Shown here piece by piece: positions 16,125 through 24,793 of a stretch of DNA of 64,000 nt (within the stretch, counting starts at the first letter, position 1; every line of letters begins with the position of its first letter). This DNA comes from Myxococcales bacterium (GTDB lineage Bacteria; Myxococcota_A; Polyangia; Haliangiales; Haliangiaceae). Location of the stretch: the NCBI GenBank assembly GCA_016716835.1, contig JADJUW010000002.1:830867-894866 (forward strand), read 5' to 3'. The notes below the pieces were generated by a model. That model saw nothing but the letters and a program-made list of their open reading frames with translations, ran no database searches and had not been told where the DNA came from. Both the position numbers and the translations under genes were made by a program.

Positions 16125-18253
16125 GAACAACCTCTCCATGGTGGCTCTCGCTCGTGCTCGGGCTTGGCCTGCTGGCGCTGCTGCTCGGGCAGCGCATCTT
16201 TTACGACGTCGAGAGCGCGCGCCAGGTCATGACCTGGGCGGGCGCCCTGCTCGTGGTGGTGGCGATTGCCTTGCGCGTCATTGCCTGGCAGAAAAGTCAC
16301 GGTGCGCGCCGCGCCGTCGAGCGCACGCTGCTGTGGTGCCATCTCGGCATTTTGCTGGCGCTATTGCTTTATGCGGTGGGCACGGCGTGGGGGCGTGGCG
16401 TGCTTGGCCTGGGAGAGCACGCGGCCGGCAGCCATGCTGGGCTGGTGCTCACCGTGCTGTGGGTGCTGGTCATGTTTGCATCGCTGGTGCCGCTGGTCAT
16501 GGTCGAGACGGCCTTGGGCTCGGCGCGACGGCAACGCTTTGAATTCTTAGCAGGTACGAAACCAGCCGGCGATGGCGATGGCCTGGTCGAGCACCAGCGC
16601 GTGCGCGAAATGGCACTCGCAGGCCTCTCGGTTGCGCTAGCGATGGGGTTTCTCATGACCACGTGCGGCGTCGCCGGCGAGCGCAACGTGCGCAAAGATG
16701 TCAGCTATTTCAAGACCTCATCACCCGGCGAGTCGACGGCAAAGATCGTGTCGCTGCAACCACAGCCCGTAACGGTGTTGCTATTTTTTCCCGCGGTCAA
16801 CGAGGTCAAAGATGAGGTGACCGCCTACTTCCAAGAGCTGGCGCGGGCAACCGGCAAGATCACCATCGAAGCGCGCGACCGCTTGGTCGACGCGAGCCTG
16901 GCGCAAAAATATCGCGTCGTCAAAGACGGCGCTGTCGTGCTCGTGCGCGGCGATAAGTTCGAGCTCATCGACGTCGACACGGATATCCAAAAGGCCAGGC
17001 GGCAGAGCGGCAAGCTGCGCAAGTTCGACCGCGAGGTCAACAGCCGCCTGCTCAAGCTGGTGCGCGAAAAACGCAAGGTCTACATTACGGTCGGCCATGG
17101 CGAACTAAACGACCCTGAATCGACGGATCCGCTGCTCAAGGGCCGGCTGCCGGCGCGCGCGGCGACCTTGCTACGCCGGCTGCTCGGCGAGCTCAACTAT
17201 GAGCTCAAAGATTTATTGCCTGCCGACCTCGCGCGCGGCGTCCCCGAAGACGCCACGGTGGTGATGACGTTGTCGCCTTCGTCGCCGCTTTCGCCGCAAG
17301 AGCTGGCGGCGCTTGACGCCTATCTCCTGCGCGGCGGTCGCCTCTTGGCGGCGCTCGACCCAACGGCCGTCAATGCGCTGGGGCCACTCGAGGCGCGCCT
17401 TGGCCTAGCCTTTGACAATCACGTCGTCGTATCAGATGACAGCCGCGAGTTTATGCCGCAGACGGGCACGCCGGCGGATCGCAAGTTCTTGATCACGAAC
17501 CAGTTTTCAGCCCATGCGTCGACGACGTCGCTTTCGCGCGCGGCGCGCGGCGGCATGTTGTTTATCGAGGCGGGATCGCTGGTGGAGCGGCCGTTTGACA
17601 GCGGTGCCTCGGGCGGCGTGGCGCCCAAGCGCACGTTTGTCATCCGCAGCGGTGACAAGTCGTTTGTCGATCTCAATGGCAACTTCGCGTTTGATGCCGC
17701 GTCAGAAAAGCGCGGCAAGCAAAATCTCGCCGCGGCCATCGAAGGGCCCATTGCGCCTGCCGCCGCGCAGGCGGCCCAAGGGGGCGACCCGATCAGCGAG
17801 GCACCGCCGAGTCCAGCCGCAGAAGCGCCGGGCCACGGCCCTGGCGACGGCCATGCACATAAGCCCGTCGACGGCGCCGCTACGCCGCCGGCTGCCTCCC
17901 CAGCCCATAGCGAAAAGCCCGCCAAGCCCAGCAAGCCTGCCGACGCAGGGCCCACCGATTACCGTGCGTTCATCGTTGCGGACGCCGATCTATTCGCAGA
18001 TCTCACCGTTAACAACCGCGGCGTCGTCTACACGCAGATGCTAGGGGCGCCGATCTTGGACGACGCGATGAAATGGCTGGGCGGCGATGAGGCTTTTGCC
18101 GGCGAGGTCGTCGACGAGGATGACAAGCCGCTTGAACACAGCAAGAGCAAAGATGCGGCGTGGTTTTTGCTAACCATCATTGGCGTGCCGCTCTTTGTAT
18201 TTGGCGCTGGCATGCTCACGACACGACGACGCACAAGCGAGGTGAAACTATGA
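16115..18253 (+). CDS. GldG-like ABC transporter auxiliary protein
   Basis: A 712-residue protein with about four N-terminal transmembrane helices (residues 5-190) and a large periplasmic region. The latter has the ABC_transp_aux/GldG character: VTVLLFFPAVNEVKDEVTAY, a central VYITVGHGE segment, and YLLRGGRLLAALDP near residue 410. A Pro/Ala/His/Lys-rich linker (about 555-615) precedes the last soluble stretch, and a final transmembrane helix (about 680-700) re-enters the membrane. Family members resemble intraflagellar-transport IFT52-like domains and associate with the Gld/Nos-type ABC pair. It overlaps the permease gene by 10 bp and the DUF4340 gene by 4 bp. The precise role is unknown. 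Confidence 0.87.
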   Translation: MAMRTTSPWWLSLVLGLGLLALLLGQRIFYDVESARQVMTWAGALLVVVAIALRVIAWQKSHGARRAVERTLLWCHLGILLALLLYAVGTAWGRGVLGLGEHAAGSHAGLVLTVLWVLVMFASLVPLVMVETALGSARRQRFEFLAGTKPAGDGDGLVEHQRVREMALAGLSVALAMGFLMTTCGVAGERNVRKDVSYFKTSSPGESTAKIVSLQPQPVTVLLFFPAVNEVKDEVTAYFQELARATGKITIEARDRLVDASLAQKYRVVKDGAVVLVRGDKFELIDVDTDIQKARRQSGKLRKFDREVNSRLLKLVREKRKVYITVGHGELNDPESTDPLLKGRLPARAATLLRRLLGELNYELKDLLPADLARGVPEDATVVMTLSPSSPLSPQELAALDAYLLRGGRLLAALDPTAVNALGPLEARLGLAFDNHVVVSDDSREFMPQTGTPADRKFLITNQFSAHASTTSLSRAARGGMLFIEAGSLVERPFDSGASGGVAPKRTFVIRSGDKSFVDLNGNFAFDAASEKRGKQNLAAAIEGPIAPAAAQAAQGGDPISEAPPSPAAEAPGHGPGDGHAHKPVDGAATPPAASPAHSEKPAKPSKPADAGPTDYRAFIVADADLFADLTVNNRGVVYTQMLGAPILDDAMKWLGGDEAFAGEVVDEDDKPLEHSKSKDAAWFLLTIIGVPLFVFGAGMLTTRRRTSEVKL

Positions 18254-19356
18254 AGGGCGCAATCATTCACGGCGTCTTGTTGGCCGTCATGCTGATCTAT
18301 GGCTATCGCACGATTTCCCGGGACACCAAGGCCAAGGCCGACCTCGGGTCGGTGGTGGTCTTTGACAAAAAGAGCGGCGACCTCGCCAGCCTGGTTTACA
18401 AAACCGACGCCAAGACCGTGACGTTGACCCGTCGAGGGCAAGGCGCCGACGCCTATTGGTGGGGCACCGAGGTGCGGCGCGAAAAGAAAGCCAAGCCCGC
18501 GCCACCAACGCCGACGGCAGCCGCCAGCAAGTCCACCGAAGGCGAGGTGCCAGCCAAGAAACCCATCACCGAGTTCGAAGATGTCGAGGTGACCAGCGAA
18601 TTTCCGGTCTCCGACACGGTGGTCGAACTCGCGTCGCAGCTCGCCGGCCTGCGCGCGCTGCGCCAGCTGCCGCTGCCCACCGCCGAGGAGACCAAGGCAT
18701 TCGGCCTCGCCGAAAAAACCGCCAAGCTAGAGCTTGCCTTCGCCGGTGGCGCGCGCACGCTTACAATTGGCGGCCGCGTTAGCGGAGGCAGTGAGCGCTA
18801 CGCCCTTGACGAGACGGGCAAGCGCCTACTCATCATTGCCGGATCGTTGGTGGAACCGCTCGCCGGCGGCGAGACCGGCCTGCGCCTCACTGACCCTAAA
18901 GGGTTTGATGTCGCCAAGGTTGATCGCGTCACCATTGCCGCGGGCGGCAAGCAAAAAATCTTGCAGCGTGGCGCCGGCAAGGACGACAAGGGCAATACGA
19001 CCAAAACCTGGATTGATTCAGCAACCGGAGCGCCGGACCAAACTGCCGCAAACTTTATTAGCAGCATCGACCGGCTACGGCCGAGCAAGTATCGCCCCGA
19101 TGTCGACCTCGGGTCCGATGCGGCGTTGGTCACGCTGACGTATGCCGACAAGGCGGGCCAGCCGCTGGGCAGCGTGGCCTTCCACGCCAAGCAGGTTGCC
19201 GGCAGCCCTCCAGCGGAAGCCGCAGCCGCCCCGGCCAGCCCTGCGCCGACCACGACTGAGTACTACCTGGTCACGGCGCGCGCCCGCGCACCGGGCCTGC
19301 TCGATGGATCTATGGCGAGCCGAGTCGAAGCCGATTTGGCCACGGTATTTCAGTAG
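18250..19356 (+). CDS. DUF4340-domain protein, last gene of the Gld-type ABC operon
   Basis: A 368-residue protein starting at ATG 18250 in an ATGA overlap with the GldG-like stop codon. One N-terminal transmembrane helix (about residues 5-22) anchors a periplasmic region that includes a Lys/Pro/Ala linker (about 78-100) and repeated beta-rich blocks. Examples are AFGLAEKTAKLELAFAGG and ALDETGKRLLIIAG, the usual look of DUF4340 domains. Such proteins occur almost always downstream of GldG-like genes, so they probably form part of the same envelope machine. No catalytic residue is recognisable. Its biochemical function is not known. Confidence 0.85.
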   Translation: MKGAIIHGVLLAVMLIYGYRTISRDTKAKADLGSVVVFDKKSGDLASLVYKTDAKTVTLTRRGQGADAYWWGTEVRREKKAKPAPPTPTAAASKSTEGEVPAKKPITEFEDVEVTSEFPVSDTVVELASQLAGLRALRQLPLPTAEETKAFGLAEKTAKLELAFAGGARTLTIGGRVSGGSERYALDETGKRLLIIAGSLVEPLAGGETGLRLTDPKGFDVAKVDRVTIAAGGKQKILQRGAGKDDKGNTTKTWIDSATGAPDQTAANFISSIDRLRPSKYRPDVDLGSDAALVTLTYADKAGQPLGSVAFHAKQVAGSPPAEAAAAPASPAPTTTEYYLVTARARAPGLLDGSMASRVEADLATVFQ

Positions 19357-19396
19357 GCACCTCTGCCGCGCTGGCCGCCCCAGCCAAATCGCCAGG

Positions 19397-19416
19397 CCCA
19401 GGCCCTAAAGCCTGGG
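19397..19416 (+). terminator. Hairpin after the ABC operon
   Basis: Arms CCCAGGC and GCCTGGG pair perfectly around the 6-base loop CCTAAA, 40 bp after the DUF4340 stop codon and 55 bp before the HtrA start. No T-tract follows, so termination is only suggested. Confidence 0.4.
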
Positions 19417-19471
19417 AATACAGCCAACCCCAGCTATGGTTGTAAGGTCCAAGACTGACTAGGAGGACCAT

Positions 19472-20749
19472 ATGAATCGATTCGCCGTTGCTGCTGCTGT
19501 TTGCGCATGGGTCGTTGCAGGCCTGATGGTGGTTGGCCAGGGCCAGACCACAGAACTCGCGGTGCCGAGTGCCATGGCAAGCCCGCAAAATTGGCTGCCG
19601 CAGGTGGCGCCTGCGCAGCCGCTGGTCTCGTCGCCGCTCGCGGCTCTTCCCGCGGACGCGATCGCCAACGTCGCCGAACGCACCGTAAACAGCGTTGTCA
19701 GCATTTCGACCTCGACCGACATCAAGAGCGCGGCGACGGGCTTTCATAGTCCGTTCGGCAATCCCTTCGGCCCATCGCCCTTCGGCGACCCTCAGGAAGA
19801 TGGCGAACAACTGATGCCGCGCGGCATCGGCTCGGGCATCATCATCTCGGCCGATGGTCGCATCATCACCAACGCCCATGTGATCGAAGACGCCGACGAA
19901 ATCGTCGTTACGCTCTCCGATGGCAACGAATATGACGCGAAATTAATTGGTGCCGACAAACCCACCGATGTTGCCGTGTTGCAACTACAAGGCAAGCTGC
20001 CCGGGCTCACGCCGGTTACGTTCGGCGATTCGGCCGGCGTTCGCCTTGGCGAGGTCGTGATCGCAATTGGCAACCCGCTTGGCGTTGGCCAAACCGTGAC
20101 CATGGGCATCGTGTCGGCCAAGGGACGCGGCCTAGGCCGCATCACAGACTATCAAGACTTCATCCAAACTGACGCCGCAATCAACCCGGGCAACTCGGGT
20201 GGCGCGCTGCTCAACTTGCGAGGCGAGCTCATTGGCATGAACACGGCAATTGCCAGCCGCACCGGTGGTTATCAGGGCATGGGGTTTGCGATTCCGTCTA
20301 GCATGATTCGCTATGTCGTGGGCGAGCTAGGCGCCAAGGGCGAGGTGTCGCGCGGCTACCTCGGGATAGGCATCCAAACCGTCAATCGCAAGATCGCCAA
20401 GGAAAAAGGCTTGCCCGCCTCGCGCGGCGTGCTCGTAACCGAAGTGGCGAAAGACGGACCGGCGGGCAAGGCCGGCGTCGCGCAGGGCGACATCATCGTC
20501 GCGCTCGGCGGTGAGCCTATGACCGAAGATCGCATCTTGCGAACGCGCGTCGCGCTCTCGGGCGCCGGCAAACCCGTGATGCTCGACTTGCTGCGCGGAA
20601 AAGAAACCAAGCGCATCGCGGTCACCACCGGCGAATTGCCCAAGCAGGTGGCGGCGCAAGGCCAGCCGCAGGTGCAAAAGCGCTTCCGTGGGCCAGATGG
20701 GCGCTGGTACGTCGTGGTGCCCGAGGAAAACGGCAACAAGCGCAAGTAG
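19472..20749 (+). CDS. HtrA/DegP-family periplasmic serine protease (S1C)
   Basis: A 425-residue protease with a clear ribosome-binding site (AGGAGG, 19461-19466) before ATG 19472. An N-terminal hydrophobic segment acts as a signal peptide or anchor. The trypsin-like domain has the triad His136 (TNAHVIED), Asp166 (KPTDVAVLQ) and Ser242 (NPGNSGGAL). One PDZ domain follows (about residues 290-385, RGYLGIGIQTVN to GEPMTEDRI). HtrA proteases degrade or refold damaged envelope proteins. Only one PDZ domain is present, as in DegS-type proteins, although the loop before residue 130 is long and Pro/Phe/Gly-rich (SPFGNPFGPSPFGDP). It is preceded by a hairpin, so it is probably its own unit. Confidence 0.93.
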   Translation: MNRFAVAAAVCAWVVAGLMVVGQGQTTELAVPSAMASPQNWLPQVAPAQPLVSSPLAALPADAIANVAERTVNSVVSISTSTDIKSAATGFHSPFGNPFGPSPFGDPQEDGEQLMPRGIGSGIIISADGRIITNAHVIEDADEIVVTLSDGNEYDAKLIGADKPTDVAVLQLQGKLPGLTPVTFGDSAGVRLGEVVIAIGNPLGVGQTVTMGIVSAKGRGLGRITDYQDFIQTDAAINPGNSGGALLNLRGELIGMNTAIASRTGGYQGMGFAIPSSMIRYVVGELGAKGEVSRGYLGIGIQTVNRKIAKEKGLPASRGVLVTEVAKDGPAGKAGVAQGDIIVALGGEPMTEDRILRTRVALSGAGKPVMLDLLRGKETKRIAVTTGELPKQVAAQGQPQVQKRFRGPDGRWYVVVPEENGNKRK

Positions 20750-20802
20750 CCGTCCGCCGCCTGCCCCCCGCCCGCGTCAGGGCCGCGTGACACAATTTAT
20801 CG

Positions 20803-21270
20803 GTGAACCTAGCTAGCGGCGCCACCATCCTCTTGCTCGCGCTGTGCTTGGCGCTTCTTGGATGGTGGCTTGCCGCCCGCATGACCGCGTGGCGGCGCTC
20901 GGCCCACGCTCGCCGTCGCGCTCGCATCGCGCAGGCTGGCGAGCAGGGCGCCGCAGCGTTGCTTGAGCAACATGGCTACGCCATCGTCGCTGGCCAGACG
21001 CGGCATCACGTCACCTACCTCGTCGATGAGGTGCCGCATCATGCCGTTTTGCAGTGCGACTATGTCGTGGCCCGCGACGGCATCGTGTTCGTCGCCGAGG
21101 TCAAGACCGGCGACCTCGCGCCGCAACTACAAACCGCGGCGACGCGGCGCCAGCTGCTCGAGTACCAGGTCGCGTTTGCGGTGCCCGGCATCGTGCTCAT
21201 CGACATGGCGCGCGGCACCTGCGCCGAGGTGCGCTTCGCACTGCCGGCGGTGCGTGGCGCTATGGCGTAA
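20803..21270 (+). CDS. Membrane-anchored PD-(D/E)XK nuclease-like protein
   Basis: A 155-residue protein with a GTG start at 20803. It has an N-terminal transmembrane helix (about residues 7-25), then a basic stretch, then a small alpha+beta domain. The segment QCDYVVARDGIVFVAEVKTG has the spacing of a PD-(D/E)XK active site (Asp, about 14 residues, then E-x-K), as in NERD or Holliday-resolvase-like nucleases. The following TRRQLLEYQVAF helix fits the same fold. An upstream nuclease-fold Glu may lie in AGEQGAAALLEQHGY. Such membrane-anchored nucleases are poorly studied. It overlaps the convergent gene by 11 bp. Fold inferred from motif spacing only. Confidence 0.65.
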   Translation: MNLASGATILLLALCLALLGWWLAARMTAWRRSAHARRRARIAQAGEQGAAALLEQHGYAIVAGQTRHHVTYLVDEVPHHAVLQCDYVVARDGIVFVAEVKTGDLAPQLQTAATRRQLLEYQVAFAVPGIVLIDMARGTCAEVRFALPAVRGAMA

Positions 21271-21724
21271 CCAGGCTTGGCTTGTCGCGCGCGGCGGCGC
21301 GGTCCGAGCGCTTGTCCAAGAAGTTTAAGAATTTCGCGCCGGCCCAAAAGACGGTCGATATGGCCGTGGCGACGAGTCCCGCGCCGGCAAGAAATTCAAG
21401 TTCGTTTGCCGCAGAGACGATCGTGAACGCCACGCTGGCGAGGGGCGCGGCGTTAAGCATGCGGCGATCGACGGCGGCGGCCTCAGCTTGGGCGGCCTTG
21501 GAGCGTTGGGTGGCGACCTTGGCGCGCACCGGCGACGCGGTTAGCTTGCCTGCCGATTTGCCGTGGCGAACGCGCACGAGGCGAGCCGATCGCACCTTTG
21601 AAGCCCCCTGTGACGCCTCGATGCGGCTGGCGCCGCCAGTATTGCGTGCGGCGCTGGCGGTGGTCCCGAAGCCGGCCAGGAGGACGAGCGTTGTAATCCA
21701 TGTGATAGTTTTTTTATTTGACAT
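21260..21724 (-). CDS. Secreted or membrane-associated hypothetical protein
   Basis: A 154-residue protein beginning at ATG 21724 with a typical signal peptide (MSNKKTITWITTLVLLAGFG, cleavage near ASA-AR). A basic Ala/Ser/Arg-rich middle and one hydrophobic helix (about 100-130) follow, and the C-terminus is Lys/Arg-rich. The frame is open for 43 codons upstream, but that part is Arg/Pro-rich with no signal, so the internal ATG was preferred. No family is recognised. Its 3' end overlaps the nuclease-like gene by 11 bp. Confidence 0.55.
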   Translation of the reverse strand: MSNKKTITWITTLVLLAGFGTTASAARNTGGASRIEASQGASKVRSARLVRVRHGKSAGKLTASPVRAKVATQRSKAAQAEAAAVDRRMLNAAPLASVAFTIVSAANELEFLAGAGLVATAISTVFWAGAKFLNFLDKRSDRAAARDKPSLVTP

Positions 21725-21916
21725 GGCGTAAGCCAAAGCAAGCCCCATGCCACGGCATGCGGCCACTCGCCTGCGGAACCTTGCAGGGTTAGCTCGCCTC
21801 GCCCGCGCGGGGGACTTCGCTTCCCGGCCAGCGAGGTAGCCTGGGGTTACCAATTATGGGGTCTGCAAGCCTCGGCGCCGAGCCCCCGCGTCATGCCTAA
21901 GCGACCTTCGGCGAGC

Positions 21917-22510
21917 CTACACGAGATTCTTATTCGCAAAGTCCCAGTTCACAAGCTTCCAAAACTCTTCGATGTATTTGGGCCGCGCATTGCGATAGTC
22001 GACGTAATAGGCGTGTTCCCACACGTCGATCGTGAGCACGCAGGTCTTGCCGGTTGCCATCGGCGTGCCGGCGTTGCTGGTGGTTTCAATCGCGAGCGAG
22101 CCGTCGGCGTTTTTCACCAACCATGCCCAGCCCGAGCCAAATTGCCCGGCGGCCGCCTTGCTGAACTTGTCTTTGAATTCGGCAAACGAGCCAAACGATT
22201 TCGCGATGGCCGCGCCAATCGCGCCGCTCGGTTCACCGCCGGCCTTAGGCGCAAGCGAGTGCCAGTAAAACGTGTGGTTCCACACCTGCGCCGAATTGTT
22301 AAACACCGGCGCCTCACTGGCGACGCCACCACTAGCGCGCACGATGTCCTCGAGGCTCATCGCCTCGTACTTGCTGCCTGGCAACAAGTTGTTGAGGTTG
22401 TTGACGTAGGCTTGGTGGTGCTTGCCGTAGTGATACTCGATGGTTTCTGGCGAAATCACCGGGGCGAGCGCGTCTTTGGAATAAGGGAGTTCTGGAAGAA
22501 TAATTGCCAT
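21917..22510 (-). CDS. sodB: Iron superoxide dismutase
   Basis: A 197-residue enzyme that converts superoxide to oxygen and hydrogen peroxide in the cytoplasm. Metal ligands are His27 (EYHYGKHH), His79 (WNHTFYW), Asp162 and His166 (DVWEHAYY). Gln75, four residues before His79 (NSAQVWNH), and the overall closeness to E. coli SodB favour the iron form. ATG 22510 starts exactly at the conserved MAxxLPxLPY segment; an upstream in-frame start would add six unrelated residues. It stands alone between a secreted protein and a disrupted outer-membrane gene. Confidence 0.97.
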   Translation of the reverse strand: MAIILPELPYSKDALAPVISPETIEYHYGKHHQAYVNNLNNLLPGSKYEAMSLEDIVRASGGVASEAPVFNNSAQVWNHTFYWHSLAPKAGGEPSGAIGAAIAKSFGSFAEFKDKFSKAAAGQFGSGWAWLVKNADGSLAIETTSNAGTPMATGKTCVLTIDVWEHAYYVDYRNARPKYIEEFWKLVNWDFANKNLV

Positions 22511-22549
22511 GCCGAACTCTGGCCACAAAGGTGGGGCCTGTCAACCTGC

Positions 22550-23160
22550 CTACGGGGCAGTTGCGCTGCCCGCCCGCGGCTGCGGACTGAACCCGCCTAA
22601 CGCCCAGCCGATTCGCAGTTGCGCCCGTGCCTCAAACACCGAACGCTCCTCGCCGGCGGCCTCGGTGATCCACGCATTGCCTGTGCCCACCGCGAGCTCG
22701 GCATATAAGTGACGCGAGCCTGCGAGCATGGCGCCAAAACCGACGAAGGCGGTGGCGTTGGCATACGCACGGCCATCGTCGTCGGGCTCAACCCAGCCAT
22801 ATTGCAAGAGCCCAATCAAATATGTCGTCGGTGTCGAAAAGTAACGCCCTTGCAGCTCGGCATTGTATGCCTTGCGTAGGCACCGGTGCCGAGGTGCACG
22901 GCTGCCTCGCCCGAGGCCTCGCCCAATCTTAGGCCCACGCCCGCGCCCGCGACAATTGCCGCATGCGAGGCTTGGCTGAGCGCGCCTACGCCGGTGGCTG
23001 GCGCAAGGTTTATGAACAACGCCGGCGGGTCGTCGGGCGCTACTCGCGTACCTAAATGGTCATCGGCCTGGGCACCCGACGCCGCGAAGGCACTTGCAAG
23101 CAGCGCCGCCGCGGCGACGCGTGCCTGGCTGAAGCATTTGGTCGACGTGGTCCACGACAT
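22550..23160 (-). pseudogene. Outer-membrane beta-barrel-like protein, frameshifted
   Basis: ATG 23160 opens a protein with a good signal peptide (residues 1-33, cleaving near GAQA-DD) and a Gly/Ala-rich beta-strand pattern ending VHLGTGAYA. The frame then runs to an early stop. In the next frame the strand pattern resumes without a gap (AYNAELQGRYFSTPTTYLIG) and continues to the stop at 22550 with further barrel-like strands. A single-base shift at about 22865-22878 explains this. The restored protein would be about 200 residues, a small barrel. Either the gene is broken or there is an indel in the sequence. No specific family was recognised. Confidence 0.65.
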
Positions 23161-23360
23161 CGCCGCATTATATACCAAAGCGCCATCGCGCGCGCGGTAA
23201 CCAGGATCGCGCAGAGCTAGATCTAAAATGGCGGAGAACAGAATGCAGTGGGTGGAGGAGATTGTGGTGCACGCCTGCAGCGATGCCGAGGCGCAGCCGT
23301 CTGGCTGTAACGAGGCTCGCGAAGCCGTACACCACAAGGTCCCCACTCAATGCGTTCTGT

Positions 23361-24761
23361 CTAGAACTCGGCCAGGCGGGGCGCGCGCGGGAAAGGAATC
23401 ACGTCGCGAATGTTTTCCATGCCGGTGGCGTATTGGATGGCGCGTTCAAAGCCAAGGCCAAAGCCGGCGTGCGGCACGGTGCCGTAGCGTCGCAGGTCGC
23501 GGTACCACCAGTATTGGTCTTTGGGCAGTTTCATTTCTTCCAGGCGCGCATCGAGCATGCCGAGGCGCTCTTCGCGTTGGCTGCCGCCGATGATTTCGCC
23601 AATGCCGGGCGCGAGGATATCCATCGCGGCGACGGTTTTGCCGTCGTCGTTTTGCCGCATGTAGAACGCCTTGATATCGCGCGGGTAGTCGGTGACCACG
23701 ATGGGCGCGCCGACGACCTCCTCGGTTAAGTAGCGCTCGTGCTCGGATTGTAGATCGACGCCCCAGCGCACCGGGAATTCAAAGGCCTTGCTCGACTTCT
23801 CGAGGATCGAAACCGCCTCGGTATATGTCATGCGGCGAAAGGTGGATTCCACCAAGGCGGCAAGCCGCTGCTGGCAGGTCTTGTCGATGTGCTGCGCGAA
23901 AAACGCCATATCGTCACGCCGCTCGTCGAGCAGCCGCGCGAAAATAAACTTTAAAAAGTCTTCGGCGAGCTGGGCATCCGCCGCCAAATCGGCAAACGCG
24001 ACCTCGGGCTCGATCATCCAAAACTCGGCGAGGTGGCGCCGCGTGTTGCTGTTTTCGGCGCGAAACGTCGGGCCAAACGTATAAACCTGGCTCATCGCCA
24101 TGCAATAGGTCTCGACGTTGAGCTGGCCGGACACGGTTAGGTGCGCCTCCTTGCCGAAAAAATCCTGGCTGAAATCAACGGCGCCCCCGGGTAGGCGAGG
24201 CAGGTTTGCCAAATCCAGCGTCGAGACGCGAAACATTTCGCCGGCGCCTTCGGCGTCAGAGCCGGTAACGATCGGCGTGTGGATCCAGAAAAAACCGCGC
24301 TGATGGAAAAAGTCGTGCACCGCCTTGGCCAGGCAGTGCCGCACGCGCGTCACCGCGCCCACCACGTTAGTGCGCGGCCGCAAATGCGCTTGTTCGCGCA
24401 AGTACTCCATGGTGTGGCGCTTGGGTTGCATCGGATACGTCTCGGGGTCTTCGACCCAGCCGACGACCTCGACCTTGCTCGCGGCAATTTCGACGGCTTG
24501 GCCTTTGCCTTGCGACGCAACGAGCGTGCCGGTCACCACCACAGCGCAGGCCGTGGTTAGCTTGACAATTTCCGTGGCGTAATTGGGCAGCGCGGCCTCA
24601 GCGACGGCCTGGATCGGTTCAAACCCGGAGCCATCGGAAATCGCGATGAACGACAGCCCCGCCTTGGAGTCGCGACGGGTCCGAACCCACCCCTTGACGG
24701 TGACTTCCTGGCCGGCCTCGGCCTTGCCCGCTAACAGCTCGCAGATGCGAAAATGGCTCAT
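23361..24761 (-). CDS. asnS: Asparaginyl-tRNA synthetase
   Basis: A 466-residue class II synthetase that charges tRNA-Asn. The N-terminal OB-fold anticodon-binding domain (residues 1-110) has VTVKGWVRTRRDSK. Class II motif 1 (with WIHTPIVTGSD) and motif 2 (FRAENSNTRRHLAEFWMIEPE) lie in the catalytic core, and motif 3 (GFGLGFERAIQY) near the C-terminus. The VSGQLNVETYCMAM segment is characteristic of AsnRS rather than AspRS. Length and motif order are normal and the gene is intact. It is 32 bp from the MATE gene upstream on the same strand. Confidence 0.97.
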   Translation of the reverse strand: MSHFRICELLAGKAEAGQEVTVKGWVRTRRDSKAGLSFIAISDGSGFEPIQAVAEAALPNYATEIVKLTTACAVVVTGTLVASQGKGQAVEIAASKVEVVGWVEDPETYPMQPKRHTMEYLREQAHLRPRTNVVGAVTRVRHCLAKAVHDFFHQRGFFWIHTPIVTGSDAEGAGEMFRVSTLDLANLPRLPGGAVDFSQDFFGKEAHLTVSGQLNVETYCMAMSQVYTFGPTFRAENSNTRRHLAEFWMIEPEVAFADLAADAQLAEDFLKFIFARLLDERRDDMAFFAQHIDKTCQQRLAALVESTFRRMTYTEAVSILEKSSKAFEFPVRWGVDLQSEHERYLTEEVVGAPIVVTDYPRDIKAFYMRQNDDGKTVAAMDILAPGIGEIIGGSQREERLGMLDARLEEMKLPKDQYWWYRDLRRYGTVPHAGFGLGFERAIQYATGMENIRDVIPFPRAPRLAEF

Positions 24762-24793
24762 GCGGCGTTGGTAGCACAGCGGGCGGCGGCGCT

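Noticed and set aside
21054..21731. Long plus-strand frame across the nuclease-like gene and the next gene
   Set aside because: Arg/Ala-rich composition typical of a shadow frame in GC-rich DNA; it overlaps two better-supported genes on either strand.
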